DNA of 64,000 nt from Micromonospora qiuiae (GTDB lineage Bacteria; Actinomycetota; Actinomycetes; Mycobacteriales; Micromonosporaceae): contig NZ_BOPC01000049.1 of assembly GCF_016863555.1 (NCBI RefSeq), positions 1-64,000 on the forward strand, in the 5' to 3' direction. Under the pieces are notes generated by a model. The model worked only from the letters and a program-made list of their open reading frames with translations. It was not told the origin of the DNA and searched no databases. The translations under genes and the position numbers were made by a program. Of the stretch, positions 7,326-16,027 are shown one piece after another. Position 1 is the first letter of the stretch, and every line of letters begins with the position of its first letter.

Positions 7326-10300
7326 GTGGACAACCACTACCCCTGCCCGGCGTGCGGTGCGGCGGCGCACCTCGCCTCCGGTTGCACCGGCTGTGGCCGG
7401 CCGCCGCACCCCGCTGCCGCCGAGGTGACCCGGCTGAACCGGGAGATCGTCGTACTCGACGCGGAGGTGACCCGGGCCCGCCAGACGTACGAAGGGCTGG
7501 CCGGCCGGCTGGCCGCGGCCCGGCAACGGCGCAACGAACTGGCCGCCAGGGTGCGGGCGGAGTTCCCGGTCCCGGCCGCCGCTCCGTTTCCCCCGGCGCC
7601 GGTTGCCGCCATCCCGATGGCTGCCCGGGGTGCCGCCGTTCCGGGTGCCATCCCGCCGGGTGCCGCCGTTCCGGGTGCCACCCCGCCGGGTGCCGGCGTC
7701 CCGGGTGCCCGCGCCGTTCCGGTGAACGGCGGTTGGGTGCCGCTGCCGGCGGCGCCGGCAGCGGGCCGGTCGGGTGGGGCGGAGACCTCGACCCGCACCG
7801 TGCAGGGGCTGCTCTTCGTCCTGGGTGGGCTGCTGCTGGGCACCGCGGCGACGGTCTTCACCGCGGTGGCCTGGGCATCGGTCGGGATCGCCGGCCGGGC
7901 GTTGATCCTGTTGGCGTTCACCGCGCTGCTGCTCGCCGTGCCGATGGTCGCGCGTTGGCGCGGGCTGCGCGGCACCGCCGAGACGTTCGCCGCCGTCGGG
8001 CTACTGCTGGTGGTGCTGGACGGGTACGCGGTGTGGACGGTGGACCTGTTCGGGGTGACCGGTTGGCCGGGCAGCCGATACGCCGGGCTGGTGGCGACGG
8101 TCAGCGCGCTCGTCGCCGCCGGGTACGCCCGGCTCAGCCGGCTGACGGTCCCATGGTTCGCCGCGTTGCTGGCCGTGCAGCCGGTGTTGCCGCTGCTCGC
8201 CGCCGAGGCGCGCCCCGAGCCGGCTGGCTGGGCCCTGGTCTTCGTCGGGGTGGCGCTGGTCGACCTGTCGGTGGTCGTCGTGTTGCAACGGCGCAGGAGC
8301 GCCGCGGTCGAGGGGGCCGCGACGAGCCCGGGGGCCCTGCTCGGCGGGCAGGTGACGGCCGCTACCGGGTACGCCGCTGCACTGCTGCTCGCCGGGGGCT
8401 GTGCGCTGGTGCCGCTGCTGGTCGGCCGGGCGGGCGGCGTACCTCTGCTGGCCGGTGTGCCGATGCTGCTGGTGGCGTTGACCGTGTTCGCGGCGGCGCT
8501 GCTGCTGGGGGGCGGGACGGCGCGGGCGGTCGCGGCCGGTGCGCTGGTGCCGGTCCTGGCCGGTGCGCTGCTGCGCCCGGCGGTGGAGCTGCGGCCGTCG
8601 GTGTCGCTGGTGGTGGCGGCGTTGATCGTGGTGGCGTTGACCGGTGCCGTACGGCTGCTTCCGGCCGGATGGCGACCCGGTCCCCGGATCGGTGCGCTGC
8701 TGGTGGCCGGCGGCGGCGCGGCGGTGACCACCTTGATGACGGTGGTGCTGGCCAATGTCGCCGTGGGCCGGTCGGTTCCGCCGTGGCGGGGGGCCACGGC
8801 GGGGCCGGCCTTCGCCTGGGGCTGGCAGCTGCCGGTCGCGGTGGCCCTGGCTTTGCTCGCCGTGGGCTGGTTGCTGCCTCGGGCCGCCCGACCGTCGATC
8901 GCGGCGGCCGGCGTGGCCGTGACCGCGCTCGCCGCGCCGGTGGCCTGGGCCGCGCCGTGGCCGGCGGTGGTCGCCATCGACCTGGTGGTCGGGGCGGCGG
9001 TGTCGGCCGCCGCGGTGGCCCGCCCGGCGGGACGAGGGGCGACCGCGCTGACGTCGGCGCTGGCCGGTGCCGTGCTGCTCGGGCACGGGCTGCTGGTCGG
9101 GCTGGCCGGCCCGGCCGGTGCCGGTGCGGCCTGTGCCGTGATCCTGGCGGTCGGCCTGGGGGTGGCCGTCACCGGCCGGCACGGTGGGCCGGTGCAGAAG
9201 CGGGTGTCCGGGTTCGGGCTGCTCGCGGCAGTGCTCGTGGTGCCGGTCGGAGCGGCGGTCGCGCTGATCGGTGCCGGGGCGCCGCCGTGGTGGCAGGCCC
9301 GGGCCGCGCTGGCCGCCGTTGCGCTGCCGGCGGTCGGGCTGCTCGCGCTGCGTCGATCCTGGCCCGACCTGAGCGGGTACGCCTCGGCCGGGCTCGCCGT
9401 GGTGGCGGTGCTGACCGGTCTGTCGCCGTTGGTGGTGCCGGGCGGCGAGCGGGTGACGGCCTACGCGGCGGTGGCGGCGTTGCTGGTCGGGCTGGCCGGG
9501 TTCCGGACCCGCCCGTCGGCGGTGTTGCCGGTGGCCGGGCTGGGCCTGGCCGCGGTGGCGGTGCTGGCGGCTCTCCCGGTGGTGGTGACGGCCCTGGTCA
9601 CCCCGTACGGCCCGCCGCCCGGTATGTGGTCTGGCGTGCCGGACGCCGAGCCTGTCCCGGGCGCGTGGCCGGTCGGTCTCGCCCTGGCGGTCCTGGCCCT
9701 GTCGGCGGCGCTAACCCTCGCAAGGAAGGGCCCCCTGTTAACGCCTGCGGTAGAGGAAGGGCCCCCTCTTAACTCCGCCAGCTGGCGAGTGGCGGCGGTG
9801 GTGCTGCCGTTCGTGGCGGCTGCCGGGCTGGTGCTGCTGGTCGCCGGCGGAGCCCCCTGGCCGGTGGTGCCGGCGGCGGCGCTGCTCGGCGGCGTGGCCC
9901 TGCTGCTCTTCGTCGCGTTGGCCGCGCCACGCGGTCCGTTCCTCGGGGCCGCCGTGCCGGTGGGGCTGGTGCTGACCGGGTCGGGGCTGCTCAATCTCCA
10001 GGCCACCCGGGCGGGCACGCTCGCCGGGCTGGGTCTGCTGGTGGTGGCAGCGGCCAGCGCCGCGGTGGCCGGGCGGCATCCCGGCGTACGCCTGGCCGGT
10101 TGGCTGCTCGCGGTCACCACGGCGACGGCGTTCGCGGTCACCGCCCCGCTGGCCGGTGGGCAGCCGCTGCGCACGGCCGGGTTGGCGGTGCTCGGCGTGG
10201 CGGCCCTCGCCCTCGCCCTCGCCGCCGTGGCACCCGAACGTTGGCACGCCGTTCCGCAGGTGGCCGCGCCCGCCGGTGCGGCACCCGAACGTTGGCACGC

Positions 10301-11051
10301 CGTTCCGCAGATGGCCGCGTCCTCCGGGCCGGGGGGACCGCAGGCGACCGCCTACGCGCGTGCGGTGCGGGTCGTGCCGACGATGCCGCGGGTGAGCCGT
10401 GTGCTCGACGCGGCCGCGCAGGCGGTGGCGCTGCTCGCGCTGCTGCTCACCCTGGGTGCGCCCCGGCACGGCGCGACGGTCTGCGTGCTCTGGGGCGTCG
10501 CCGTCGGGGTGCGGCTGCTGCGCCGGGGCGAGTCGACCGGCCGGCGGTGGGCCTTCGCGGCCATCGCCGGAGGCAGCGAACTGCTCGCGACCTGGTTGTT
10601 GCTGAGGGCGGGCGGGGTGACGGTGCTGGAGGCGTACACCCTGCCGCTGGCGGTGCTGGCGCTCGTCCTGGGCGCGGTGGCGCTGCGGAGTTGGCCGGGT
10701 CTGACGAGTTGGCTGGCGCTCGGGCCCGGCCTGGCCGCGGTGCTGTTGCCCAGCCTGGCCGCCGTGCTGGTCGGTGCCGAGCACCACCCGTGGCGGCGAC
10801 TGCTGCTCGGGGCCGCCGCCCTCGCCGTGACGCTGCTCGGGGCCGCCCGCCGCTGGCAGGCGCCGGTGGTGCTGGGCGGCGGGACCCTGGCCCTGCTCGC
10901 CCTGTACGAGCTGGTGCGCAGCTGGGACCTGCTGCCCCGGTGGATCTACCTCGGCGCCGCCGGGCTGGCTTTGATCGGCCTGGCCGCCACCTATGAGCGG
11001 CGCCGCCGCGACCTGCGCCGGCTGCGCTCCGCGGTGACCCGGATGACCTGA
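7326..11051 (+). CDS. Very large polytopic membrane protein with N-terminal zinc ribbon (resembles SCO7613-type proteins)
   Basis: The 1241-residue protein starts with a two-CxxC zinc ribbon (CPACG and CTGCG), then a short coiled coil (about 35-75), a Pro/Gly/Ala linker with 10-residue repeats (GAAVPGAIPP), and more than 30 predicted membrane helices to the end. The architecture recalls an uncharacterised Streptomyces membrane protein family often annotated by its SCO7613 C-terminal domain; the function is unknown. The GTG start is preceded by GAGG. Two odd features interrupt the membrane part: an in-frame palindromic element at 9722-9773, encoding a polar linker, and a 51-bp tandem duplication at 10230 encoding APERWHAVPQ twice. 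Confidence 0.8.
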   Translation: MDNHYPCPACGAAAHLASGCTGCGRPPHPAAAEVTRLNREIVVLDAEVTRARQTYEGLAGRLAAARQRRNELAARVRAEFPVPAAAPFPPAPVAAIPMAARGAAVPGAIPPGAAVPGATPPGAGVPGARAVPVNGGWVPLPAAPAAGRSGGAETSTRTVQGLLFVLGGLLLGTAATVFTAVAWASVGIAGRALILLAFTALLLAVPMVARWRGLRGTAETFAAVGLLLVVLDGYAVWTVDLFGVTGWPGSRYAGLVATVSALVAAGYARLSRLTVPWFAALLAVQPVLPLLAAEARPEPAGWALVFVGVALVDLSVVVVLQRRRSAAVEGAATSPGALLGGQVTAATGYAAALLLAGGCALVPLLVGRAGGVPLLAGVPMLLVALTVFAAALLLGGGTARAVAAGALVPVLAGALLRPAVELRPSVSLVVAALIVVALTGAVRLLPAGWRPGPRIGALLVAGGGAAVTTLMTVVLANVAVGRSVPPWRGATAGPAFAWGWQLPVAVALALLAVGWLLPRAARPSIAAAGVAVTALAAPVAWAAPWPAVVAIDLVVGAAVSAAAVARPAGRGATALTSALAGAVLLGHGLLVGLAGPAGAGAACAVILAVGLGVAVTGRHGGPVQKRVSGFGLLAAVLVVPVGAAVALIGAGAPPWWQARAALAAVALPAVGLLALRRSWPDLSGYASAGLAVVAVLTGLSPLVVPGGERVTAYAAVAALLVGLAGFRTRPSAVLPVAGLGLAAVAVLAALPVVVTALVTPYGPPPGMWSGVPDAEPVPGAWPVGLALAVLALSAALTLARKGPLLTPAVEEGPPLNSASWRVAAVVLPFVAAAGLVLLVAGGAPWPVVPAAALLGGVALLLFVALAAPRGPFLGAAVPVGLVLTGSGLLNLQATRAGTLAGLGLLVVAAASAAVAGRHPGVRLAGWLLAVTTATAFAVTAPLAGGQPLRTAGLAVLGVAALALALAAVAPERWHAVPQVAAPAGAAPERWHAVPQMAASSGPGGPQATAYARAVRVVPTMPRVSRVLDAAAQAVALLALLLTLGAPRHGATVCVLWGVAVGVRLLRRGESTGRRWAFAAIAGGSELLATWLLLRAGGVTVLEAYTLPLAVLALVLGAVALRSWPGLTSWLALGPGLAAVLLPSLAAVLVGAEHHPWRRLLLGAAALAVTLLGAARRWQAPVVLGGGTLALLALYELVRSWDLLPRWIYLGAAGLALIGLAATYERRRRDLRRLRSAVTRMT
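7631..7705 (+). repeat. In-frame 30-bp tandem repeat (Ala/Gly/Pro linker)
   Basis: About two and a half 30-bp units encode GAAVPGAxPP in the linker between the coiled coil and the membrane domain of the large membrane protein. Confidence 0.65.
9722..9773 (+). repeat. Palindromic GGGCCC/AACGCCT element, copy 1 (inside a CDS)
   Basis: Two arms AAGGAAGGGCCCCCT(G/C)TTAAC flank the linker GCCTGCGGTAG. This is the same module found at six other places in the window. It is a multiple of three in context and keeps the frame open, adding a polar segment (ARKGPLLTPAVEEGPPLNS) between two membrane helices. Confidence 0.85.
10230..10319 (+). repeat. 51-bp tandem duplication in the membrane protein gene
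   Basis: Segments starting at 10230 and 10281 match at 38 of 39 positions and encode APERWHAVPQ(V/M)AA twice, in frame. The near-identity points to a recent duplication. Confidence 0.85.
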
Positions 11052-11060
11052 ACCGGCGTC

Positions 11061-11100
11061 GTGGTACGGGCGCACCCGGCGACGGGAGAGCCCGTACCAC
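11061..11100 (+). terminator. 11-bp stem hairpin after the large membrane protein
   Basis: GTGGTACGGGC (11061-11071) pairs perfectly with 11090-11100 around an 18-nt loop, 9 bp after the stop codon. Confidence 0.6.
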
Positions 11101-11184
11101 CGACCGGTAGGCCGAAGTCTGAGTAGCTGCCCCTGTTTCGCGGCCGTCGGCGCTGCCCCCAGCGCTGTGGACGGGGCTCACCGG

Positions 11185-11190
11185 TAGGGT
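11185..11190 (+). promoter_or_regulatory. -10 box TAGGGT of a leaderless gene
   Basis: TAGGGT lies 6 nt before the ATG at 11197. A transcript starting 6-7 nt after the box would begin at the start codon, and no ribosome binding site is visible. Confidence 0.5.
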
Positions 11191-11196
11191 CTGGCC

Positions 11197-11490
11197 ATGG
11201 CAGAGGTGCTCACCGCCGAGGCGGTACGAGACGAGCTGGGTGGGCTGGCGGGCTGGTCGGGAGACCCCGCCGGGATCACCCGCACGGTGGAGCTGGCCAG
11301 TTTCCCGGACGCCATCGAGGTGGTCGACCGGGTCGCCGTGGCGGCCGAGGAACTGGACCACCACCCCGACATCGACATCCGGTGGCGCACGGTCACCTTC
11401 CGCTGCGTGACGCATTCGGCCGGTGGGGTCACCCGGCGCGACATCGAGTTGGCTCGGCGGATCGACGAGATCGTGGGGGAGGGCCGATGA
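11197..11490 (+). CDS. 4a-hydroxytetrahydrobiopterin (pterin-4a-carbinolamine) dehydratase
   Basis: The 97-residue protein has the full length of the PCD/DCoH family and its signature: EELDHHPDIDIRW with the His-His-Pro active site, followed by VTFRCVTHSAGGVT. The enzyme dehydrates 4a-hydroxytetrahydropterins, recycling the cofactor of aromatic amino acid hydroxylases; in bacteria without such hydroxylases its role may be in other pterins. It is probably leaderless. The FHA-domain gene overlaps its stop codon (ATGA), so the two are translationally coupled, although no functional link is evident. Confidence 0.93.
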   Translation: MAEVLTAEAVRDELGGLAGWSGDPAGITRTVELASFPDAIEVVDRVAVAAEELDHHPDIDIRWRTVTFRCVTHSAGGVTRRDIELARRIDEIVGEGR

Positions 11491-12635
11491 GATTCGAGAT
11501 CAGCAAGGTGCTGGACGCGATCGAGGGTCGGGTCTGCACCGACCCTCAGCTGGTCCGGGCGGTGATCGACCTGGCCGAGATCATTCGGTACCAGGACCTC
11601 GACGGCGGGCGCCCGGCCAGCACGCTGCGTCTCGGTATGGTCATCGACGCGCTGGCGCGCAGCCTGGAGGAGGACAGCGTCCCGGTCTACGCGGTGGTGC
11701 ACCGGGGGGTGCTCTCCGACGCCGACCTGACCTCCAACGAACGCATGGTGGTCCGCCGCTGGGCCGACGACGGCCTGGTCGAGGTGCTCGACAACCCGGG
11801 TGACCGGATGCTGGAGGTCGCCGACCTGCTCGGCTTGCCGGTGCTCAGCCGGGTCCGTTTCGACGGCCTGCGCGGGCGGTTCCCCTGGCTGGTCGAGCAG
11901 CCTGGCCGGGCGCTCGCGCCGGTGCCCGGTGCCGGCGGGCCGGTTTTCATCGCCCACGTCGGTGGCGGTCACACGCCGGTGCCCGGGCCACCGTCGCCGG
12001 CCGCGGCGAAGCTGCTCGCCCGGGAATGGCGCTGCCCGGAGTCGGGCTGCAACCTGTTCGGCGGTGGTGGCGGAGGCGGTGCCTTCGCCGACCTGGCCCG
12101 GGTGGACCGCGCGCCGACCGGCCAGCCACCACCGTCACTCCGGGGCGGCGTGCCGACCTGTCCTCGGCACGGCACCCGGCTCCGCGACGTCGGGCCCCGG
12201 CCGCGCAGCGAGGTCCTCGCGGTACGCGTCGGCGGCCTGATCCGGCGTCGCTTCGTGCTCACCGAGGAGCAGCCGGTGACGGTCGGTCGGGCGCCGGACG
12301 GCTCCAACGGAATCATGCTCGGCCAGTGGCTCAACGACGAGGCCCGCCGGTGGATCAGCCGCAGCCACCTCCGGTTCGAGCTGCGCGGCGCCGACGTCGT
12401 GGCCACCGACGTGAGCACCAACGGCTCCGGCATCCGGCCGGCCGGCTCGATGGCGGAGGCGGACCGCATCCCCCTGCCACCGCAGCAGTCCCGGGTCCTC
12501 GGCGCCGGCGACATGGTGGAGCTCTATCCCGGCGTTCAGATCGCTCGTCCGGGAGACCTACCGGCCGGCGCACCGTACAACCCCGACTCGGTGATGTCCG
12601 AGGCGCCCACCATGGCGATGCGCCTGCCCCGCTGA
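11487..12635 (+). CDS. FHA-domain protein with uncharacterised N-terminal region
   Basis: The 382-residue cytosolic protein ends in a forkhead-associated domain (about residues 255-345) with the expected GRAPDGSN and SRSHLRFEL blocks and a conserved STNGSG turn. FHA domains bind phosphothreonine peptides, so a partner of a Ser/Thr kinase such as the one at 3563-5149 is plausible but unproven. The N-terminal 170 residues are not recognised; a middle segment has Cys pairs (CPESGC, then CPRHG) that could form a small zinc-binding module. It starts at the ATG in ATGA of the preceding stop. A hairpin terminator separates it from the convergent rocD. Confidence 0.85.
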   Translation: MRFEISKVLDAIEGRVCTDPQLVRAVIDLAEIIRYQDLDGGRPASTLRLGMVIDALARSLEEDSVPVYAVVHRGVLSDADLTSNERMVVRRWADDGLVEVLDNPGDRMLEVADLLGLPVLSRVRFDGLRGRFPWLVEQPGRALAPVPGAGGPVFIAHVGGGHTPVPGPPSPAAAKLLAREWRCPESGCNLFGGGGGGGAFADLARVDRAPTGQPPPSLRGGVPTCPRHGTRLRDVGPRPRSEVLAVRVGGLIRRRFVLTEEQPVTVGRAPDGSNGIMLGQWLNDEARRWISRSHLRFELRGADVVATDVSTNGSGIRPAGSMAEADRIPLPPQQSRVLGAGDMVELYPGVQIARPGDLPAGAPYNPDSVMSEAPTMAMRLPR

Positions 12636-12653
12636 GCCAGTCGGCGTGACGGA

Positions 12654-12686
12654 GGCGGGCGCGGGGACCACGCCCCGGCGCCCGCC
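12654..12686. terminator. Bidirectional hairpin between FHA gene and rocD
   Basis: GGCGGGCGC (12654-12662) pairs with 12678-12686, and GGGG/CCCC extends the stem inside after a one-base bulge. It sits between the two convergent stop codons. Confidence 0.65.
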
Positions 12687-12703
12687 GCTGTCGTTGCGAT
12701 CGC

Positions 12704-13918
12704 TCAGCCGGCCAGCACGGCGGCCAGTTGCGCCACCGCGTGGTCGATCTCCTCGGCGGTGATCACCAGCGGTGGCGCGAGCCGGATGATCGAGCCGTGC
12801 GTGTCCTTGGCCAGCACGCCACGCTCCATCAGCCGTTCGCAGGCTTCCCGGCCGCTCATCAGCGCCGGGTCGATGTCCAGACCGGCCCAGAGCCCTCGGC
12901 CACGAACCGCGACCAGGCCCTTGCCGACCAGCGCGCGCAGGCCGGCGTGCAGCCGCTCGCCCAACTCGGCCGAGCGGCGCTGGAACTCGCCGGTGGCCAG
13001 CAACCGGACCACCTCGTTGGCCACCGCGCAGGCGAGCGGGTTCCCGCCGAAGGTGGAGCCGTGCTGGCCCGGCTTGAGCACGCCCAGCACGTCGGCGTCG
13101 GCGGCCACTGCGGAGACCGGCACGATGCCACCGCCGAGTGCCTTGCCCAACAGGTACATGTCCGGCACCACGCCGTCCTGGTCGCAGGCGAAGGTGGCGC
13201 CGGTGCGGCCCAGGCCGGACTGGATCTCGTCGGCGATGAAGAGCACGTTCCGATCGGTGCAGAGCCGGCGGACGCCCGGCAGGTAACCCTCCGGCGGCAC
13301 CACCACGCCCTGCTCGCCCTGGATCGGCTCCAGCAGCACCGCGACGGTGTGCTCGTCGACCGCGTCGGCCAGCGCGGCCAGGTCGCCGTAGGGGACGATC
13401 CGAAAACCAGGGGTGTACGGCCCGAAGTCGGCCCGCGCGTCGGAGTCGGTCGAGAAGCTGACGATGGTGGTCGTACGCCCGTGGAAGTTGCCTTCCGCGA
13501 CCACGATGTTGGCCTGCCCGGCCGGTACGCCCTTGACCTGGTAGCCCCACTTGCGGGCCACCTTGATGCCGGTCTCCACGGCCTCGGCGCCGGTGTTCAT
13601 CGGCAGCACCAGGTCCTTGCCGCAGAGCGCCGCCAGTTCTCGGCAAAAGTCGGCGAACTGGTCGTGGATGAAGGCCCGGCTGGTCAGCGTGAGCTTGTCG
13701 AGCTGGGCGTGCGCGGCGGCGATCAGCGTCGGGTGTCGGTGGCCGAAGTTCAGTGCGGAGTACCCGGCCAGGCAGTCGAGGTAGCGCCGACCGTCGACGT
13801 CGGTCACCCAGGCGCCCTCGGCGGAGGAGATCACCACCGGCAGCGGGTGGTAGTTGTGGGCGGTGTGGCGCTCCGCATCCTGCACCGCGGCCGGAGTCCG
13901 CAGCATGTCCTCGATCAC
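12704..13918 (-). CDS. rocD: Ornithine--oxo-acid aminotransferase
   Basis: The 404-residue class III PLP aminotransferase converts ornithine and 2-oxoglutarate to glutamate semialdehyde and glutamate in arginine/ornithine catabolism. Visible features are the N-terminal AHNYHPLPVVI block typical of ornithine aminotransferases, the cofactor-phosphate motif MNTGAEAVETGIK, the PLP-pyridine Asp in FIADEIQSGLGRTG and the Schiff-base Lys in LLGKALGGG. I take GTG at 13918, which overlaps the ddaH stop as GTGA, instead of a longer frame running into ddaH. The overlap with ddaH shows a two-gene operon that turns methylated arginine or arginine products into ornithine-derived glutamate. Confidence 0.94.
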   Translation of the reverse strand: MIEDMLRTPAAVQDAERHTAHNYHPLPVVISSAEGAWVTDVDGRRYLDCLAGYSALNFGHRHPTLIAAAHAQLDKLTLTSRAFIHDQFADFCRELAALCGKDLVLPMNTGAEAVETGIKVARKWGYQVKGVPAGQANIVVAEGNFHGRTTTIVSFSTDSDARADFGPYTPGFRIVPYGDLAALADAVDEHTVAVLLEPIQGEQGVVVPPEGYLPGVRRLCTDRNVLFIADEIQSGLGRTGATFACDQDGVVPDMYLLGKALGGGIVPVSAVAADADVLGVLKPGQHGSTFGGNPLACAVANEVVRLLATGEFQRRSAELGERLHAGLRALVGKGLVAVRGRGLWAGLDIDPALMSGREACERLMERGVLAKDTHGSIIRLAPPLVITAEEIDHAVAQLAAVLAG

Positions 13919-14736
13919 TGGCTCGCCTTTCCCTGACGGAGTCGCAACGTGCAGCACTTCGGTCCACCGCCGGCCTTGCGCAGCTCGGACAGGTCGACAC
14001 CGATGGTCTGGTAGCCGCGGTCGCGCAACTGCGCGGCCAGGCCGGTGGCCTGGGCAGGCAGTACCACGTGCCGGCCGTCGCTGACCGCGTTGAGGCCGAG
14101 CACCTCGGCGTCGGCCATGCTGGCGTGCACCGCGTCCGGGAACAGCCGGCGCAGCACGGCCTGGCTGCCGGCGCTGAACGCCTCGGGCAGGTAGGCCACG
14201 GTCTGCTCGTCGAGCACGGTCAGCGCGGTGTCCAGGTGGTAGAAGCGCGGGTCGACCAGCTGCATGGTGATCACGGGATAGCCGAAGACCTCCTGCAACT
14301 GAGCGTGCGCGGCGTGCGCGGTGCGGAAACCGGTGCCGGCGAGCAGGTGATCGCCGGCCAGCAGGATGTCGCCCTCGCCCTCGTTGACGTGCTTCGGGTC
14401 GTACATCTCGAAGCCGGCGGCCTCGAACCAGGCGCGGTACGCGGGCGCCTCGTCGGCGCGCTGCGGGTCGCGGAACTGCACGGCCATCGCCTTGCCGTCG
14501 ATCACGGTGCCGCCGTTGGCGGCGAAGACCATGTCGGGCAGGCCCGGCAGCGGGGCGATCTCCTCGACGGTATGGCCCAGATCACGGTAAACCTGGCGCA
14601 GCCGCTCCCACTGACGCACGGCAAGGTCGGTGTCGACCGGTGCGGTCGGGTCCATCCACGGATTGATCGCATAGTCGACGGCGAAGTACGTCGGCCGGCA
14701 CATCAGGAAGCGCTGGCGGGTGGCGTCCATCGTCAT
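13915..14736 (-). CDS. ddaH: Dimethylarginine dimethylaminohydrolase / arginine-deiminase-fold hydrolase
   Basis: The 273-residue protein is a guanidino-group-modifying enzyme: MCRPTYF near the start, GLPDMVFAANGG with the substrate-binding Asp, the EGEGDILLAG block, and the C-terminal nucleophile Cys in GGPKCCTLRL. Family members hydrolyse dimethylarginine to citrulline and dimethylamine, or act on arginine or ornithine derivatives. Its pairing with rocD, overlapping by four bases, is common in actinobacteria and indicates arginine/ornithine catabolism. The ATG at 14736 follows GGGAGCAGG. A pair of 18-bp direct repeats lies 115-163 bp upstream and may be the operator. Confidence 0.88.
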   Translation of the reverse strand: MTMDATRQRFLMCRPTYFAVDYAINPWMDPTAPVDTDLAVRQWERLRQVYRDLGHTVEEIAPLPGLPDMVFAANGGTVIDGKAMAVQFRDPQRADEAPAYRAWFEAAGFEMYDPKHVNEGEGDILLAGDHLLAGTGFRTAHAAHAQLQEVFGYPVITMQLVDPRFYHLDTALTVLDEQTVAYLPEAFSAGSQAVLRRLFPDAVHASMADAEVLGLNAVSDGRHVVLPAQATGLAAQLRDRGYQTIGVDLSELRKAGGGPKCCTLRLRQGKASQ

Positions 14737-14850
14737 TGTCCTGCTCCCAGGGTCTCCGCGCGCCCGGCCACCGTCGGCCAAGGGGCTGGCGCCGTTTCTC
14801 AACGTTATGCGGCGCCGACCCGCAGGATCCACCGCCGAGCATTGCAGAAA

Positions 14851-14899
14851 TCGGCTGATCGTTGCGTGTATGCCGCACCTGTCGGCTGTTCGTTGCGTG
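14851..14899 (-). promoter_or_regulatory. 18-bp direct repeat pair upstream of ddaH-rocD (candidate operator)
   Basis: TCGGCTGATCGTTGCGTG (14851-14868) recurs as TCGGCTGTTCGTTGCGTG (14882-14899), 17 of 18 identical. The 31-bp spacing is three helical turns, placing both on the same DNA face. The regulator is unknown. Confidence 0.5.
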
Positions 14900-14918
14900 G
14901 GTCGAGAGGCGGAGACGA

Positions 14919-14950
14919 CGTCAGGGGCGGCGAAAACGCCGCCCCTGACG
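14919..14950 (-). terminator. 14-bp perfect hairpin downstream of the 15053-15814 gene
   Basis: Arms 14919-14932 and 14937-14950 are perfectly complementary with an AAAA loop. It lies about 100 bp past the stop of the minus-strand membrane protein gene. Confidence 0.7.
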
Positions 14951-15052
14951 GGAGAGTGCGCCCGGCTGGTGAACCACCAGAACTGGTCGGGCTTCGGCCG
15001 GTAACTCGCCGGCCGGGCGCCGGTGAACCACCGGCGGGCCGAACAATGCCCA

Positions 15053-15814
15053 CTAGAGACGATCGAGAATCTGTGAGTCGAGCCACTCGCGGAGGCGGAT
15101 CACCACGTCGCCGTCGGTGGTCGGCCAGTCGTACTGCCCGGTCATCGCCAGCACACCGAGGACCACTGCACCCACGCCGAAGGCCATCCCCAGCAACGCG
15201 TCGGACTTGCCGGCCACGTGCCGCCGCCGGGTGGCGATCAGCCCGAGTACGGCGAGCACCGCGCCGGCCGCGCCGAGGGCGATGCCGTACCCCGCGAGTG
15301 CTCCGGTGAGGACGAGACCGAGGCCGGCCAGCCCGCCGATCAGACCGAGGGTGGCCAGCAGGCTTGCTCGGGGTCGCGGCCCCGCCGGTGCCGGTGGGGT
15401 GTCCGGCGCGGGCGCCCGATCAACCGTCGATTCTCGGTCGGCGACGTGGTCGGGGGAGACGGTGGTGTCCCGGTGGACGCGGTTCGGGGTGACGGTGGTG
15501 TTTCCGCCGACGGTGCGGGCCCGATCTGCGGACCGGTCGAGATCGACGGTCCGGTCCGGGTCGGGTGCGCCGGTGGGGGCGGCGGCGCGGGCGTGTCGGG
15601 CGCCGCCGATGCTGGAACGGGCGGTGGCGGCCCGGGCAGCGGCGGCCCGCTCGTCAGCGGGCTGCTCGGCCGTCTGATCGGTGGCGGTGCGGTCGCGGCC
15701 GTCAACGCGATCGGTGGTGCGGGTGTCGGTGGCCACCGCCCCACTCCGTTCGGTGTCGTCGCCGGCCGTCGAGGGCGCGGGCTCCGTGTGGCGCGACAGA
15801 GAAGGAAATCTCAT
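15053..15814 (-). CDS. Small membrane protein with long polar N-terminal tail, function unknown
   Basis: The 253-residue product has a hydrophilic, Asp/Arg/Thr-rich N-terminal region of about 140 residues with loosely repeated D-R-T-V blocks. Four hydrophobic segments follow (about 145-235), and the C-terminus ends in a short amphipathic stretch (IRLREWLDSQIL). I do not recognise the polar part; the C-terminal membrane layout resembles DUF4190-like proteins only in general terms. The ATG is preceded by AGGAGG at a good distance. It is monocistronic and its own hairpin follows. Confidence 0.7.
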   Translation of the reverse strand: MRFPSLSRHTEPAPSTAGDDTERSGAVATDTRTTDRVDGRDRTATDQTAEQPADERAAAARAATARSSIGGARHARAAAPTGAPDPDRTVDLDRSADRARTVGGNTTVTPNRVHRDTTVSPDHVADRESTVDRAPAPDTPPAPAGPRPRASLLATLGLIGGLAGLGLVLTGALAGYGIALGAAGAVLAVLGLIATRRRHVAGKSDALLGMAFGVGAVVLGVLAMTGQYDWPTTDGDVVIRLREWLDSQILDRL

Positions 15815-16027
15815 GGCTTGACCTCCTGGTAGTGCGTGAGGGCGCCGCAAGCCGGCGTGAAACGTCACCACCCACGCGCGTCAATGACCGGCAGATACCC
15901 ACCCGCTCGCTCGCCGACACCCGGACCGGCCAGCGACGGCTTCCGCCCACCCAGTAGCAGGACCGCCCGCTGCTCCCGACCGGGTGAACTCGGCGGCGGT
16001 GACCGGCCCGGGTATGTCTCACCCTCT

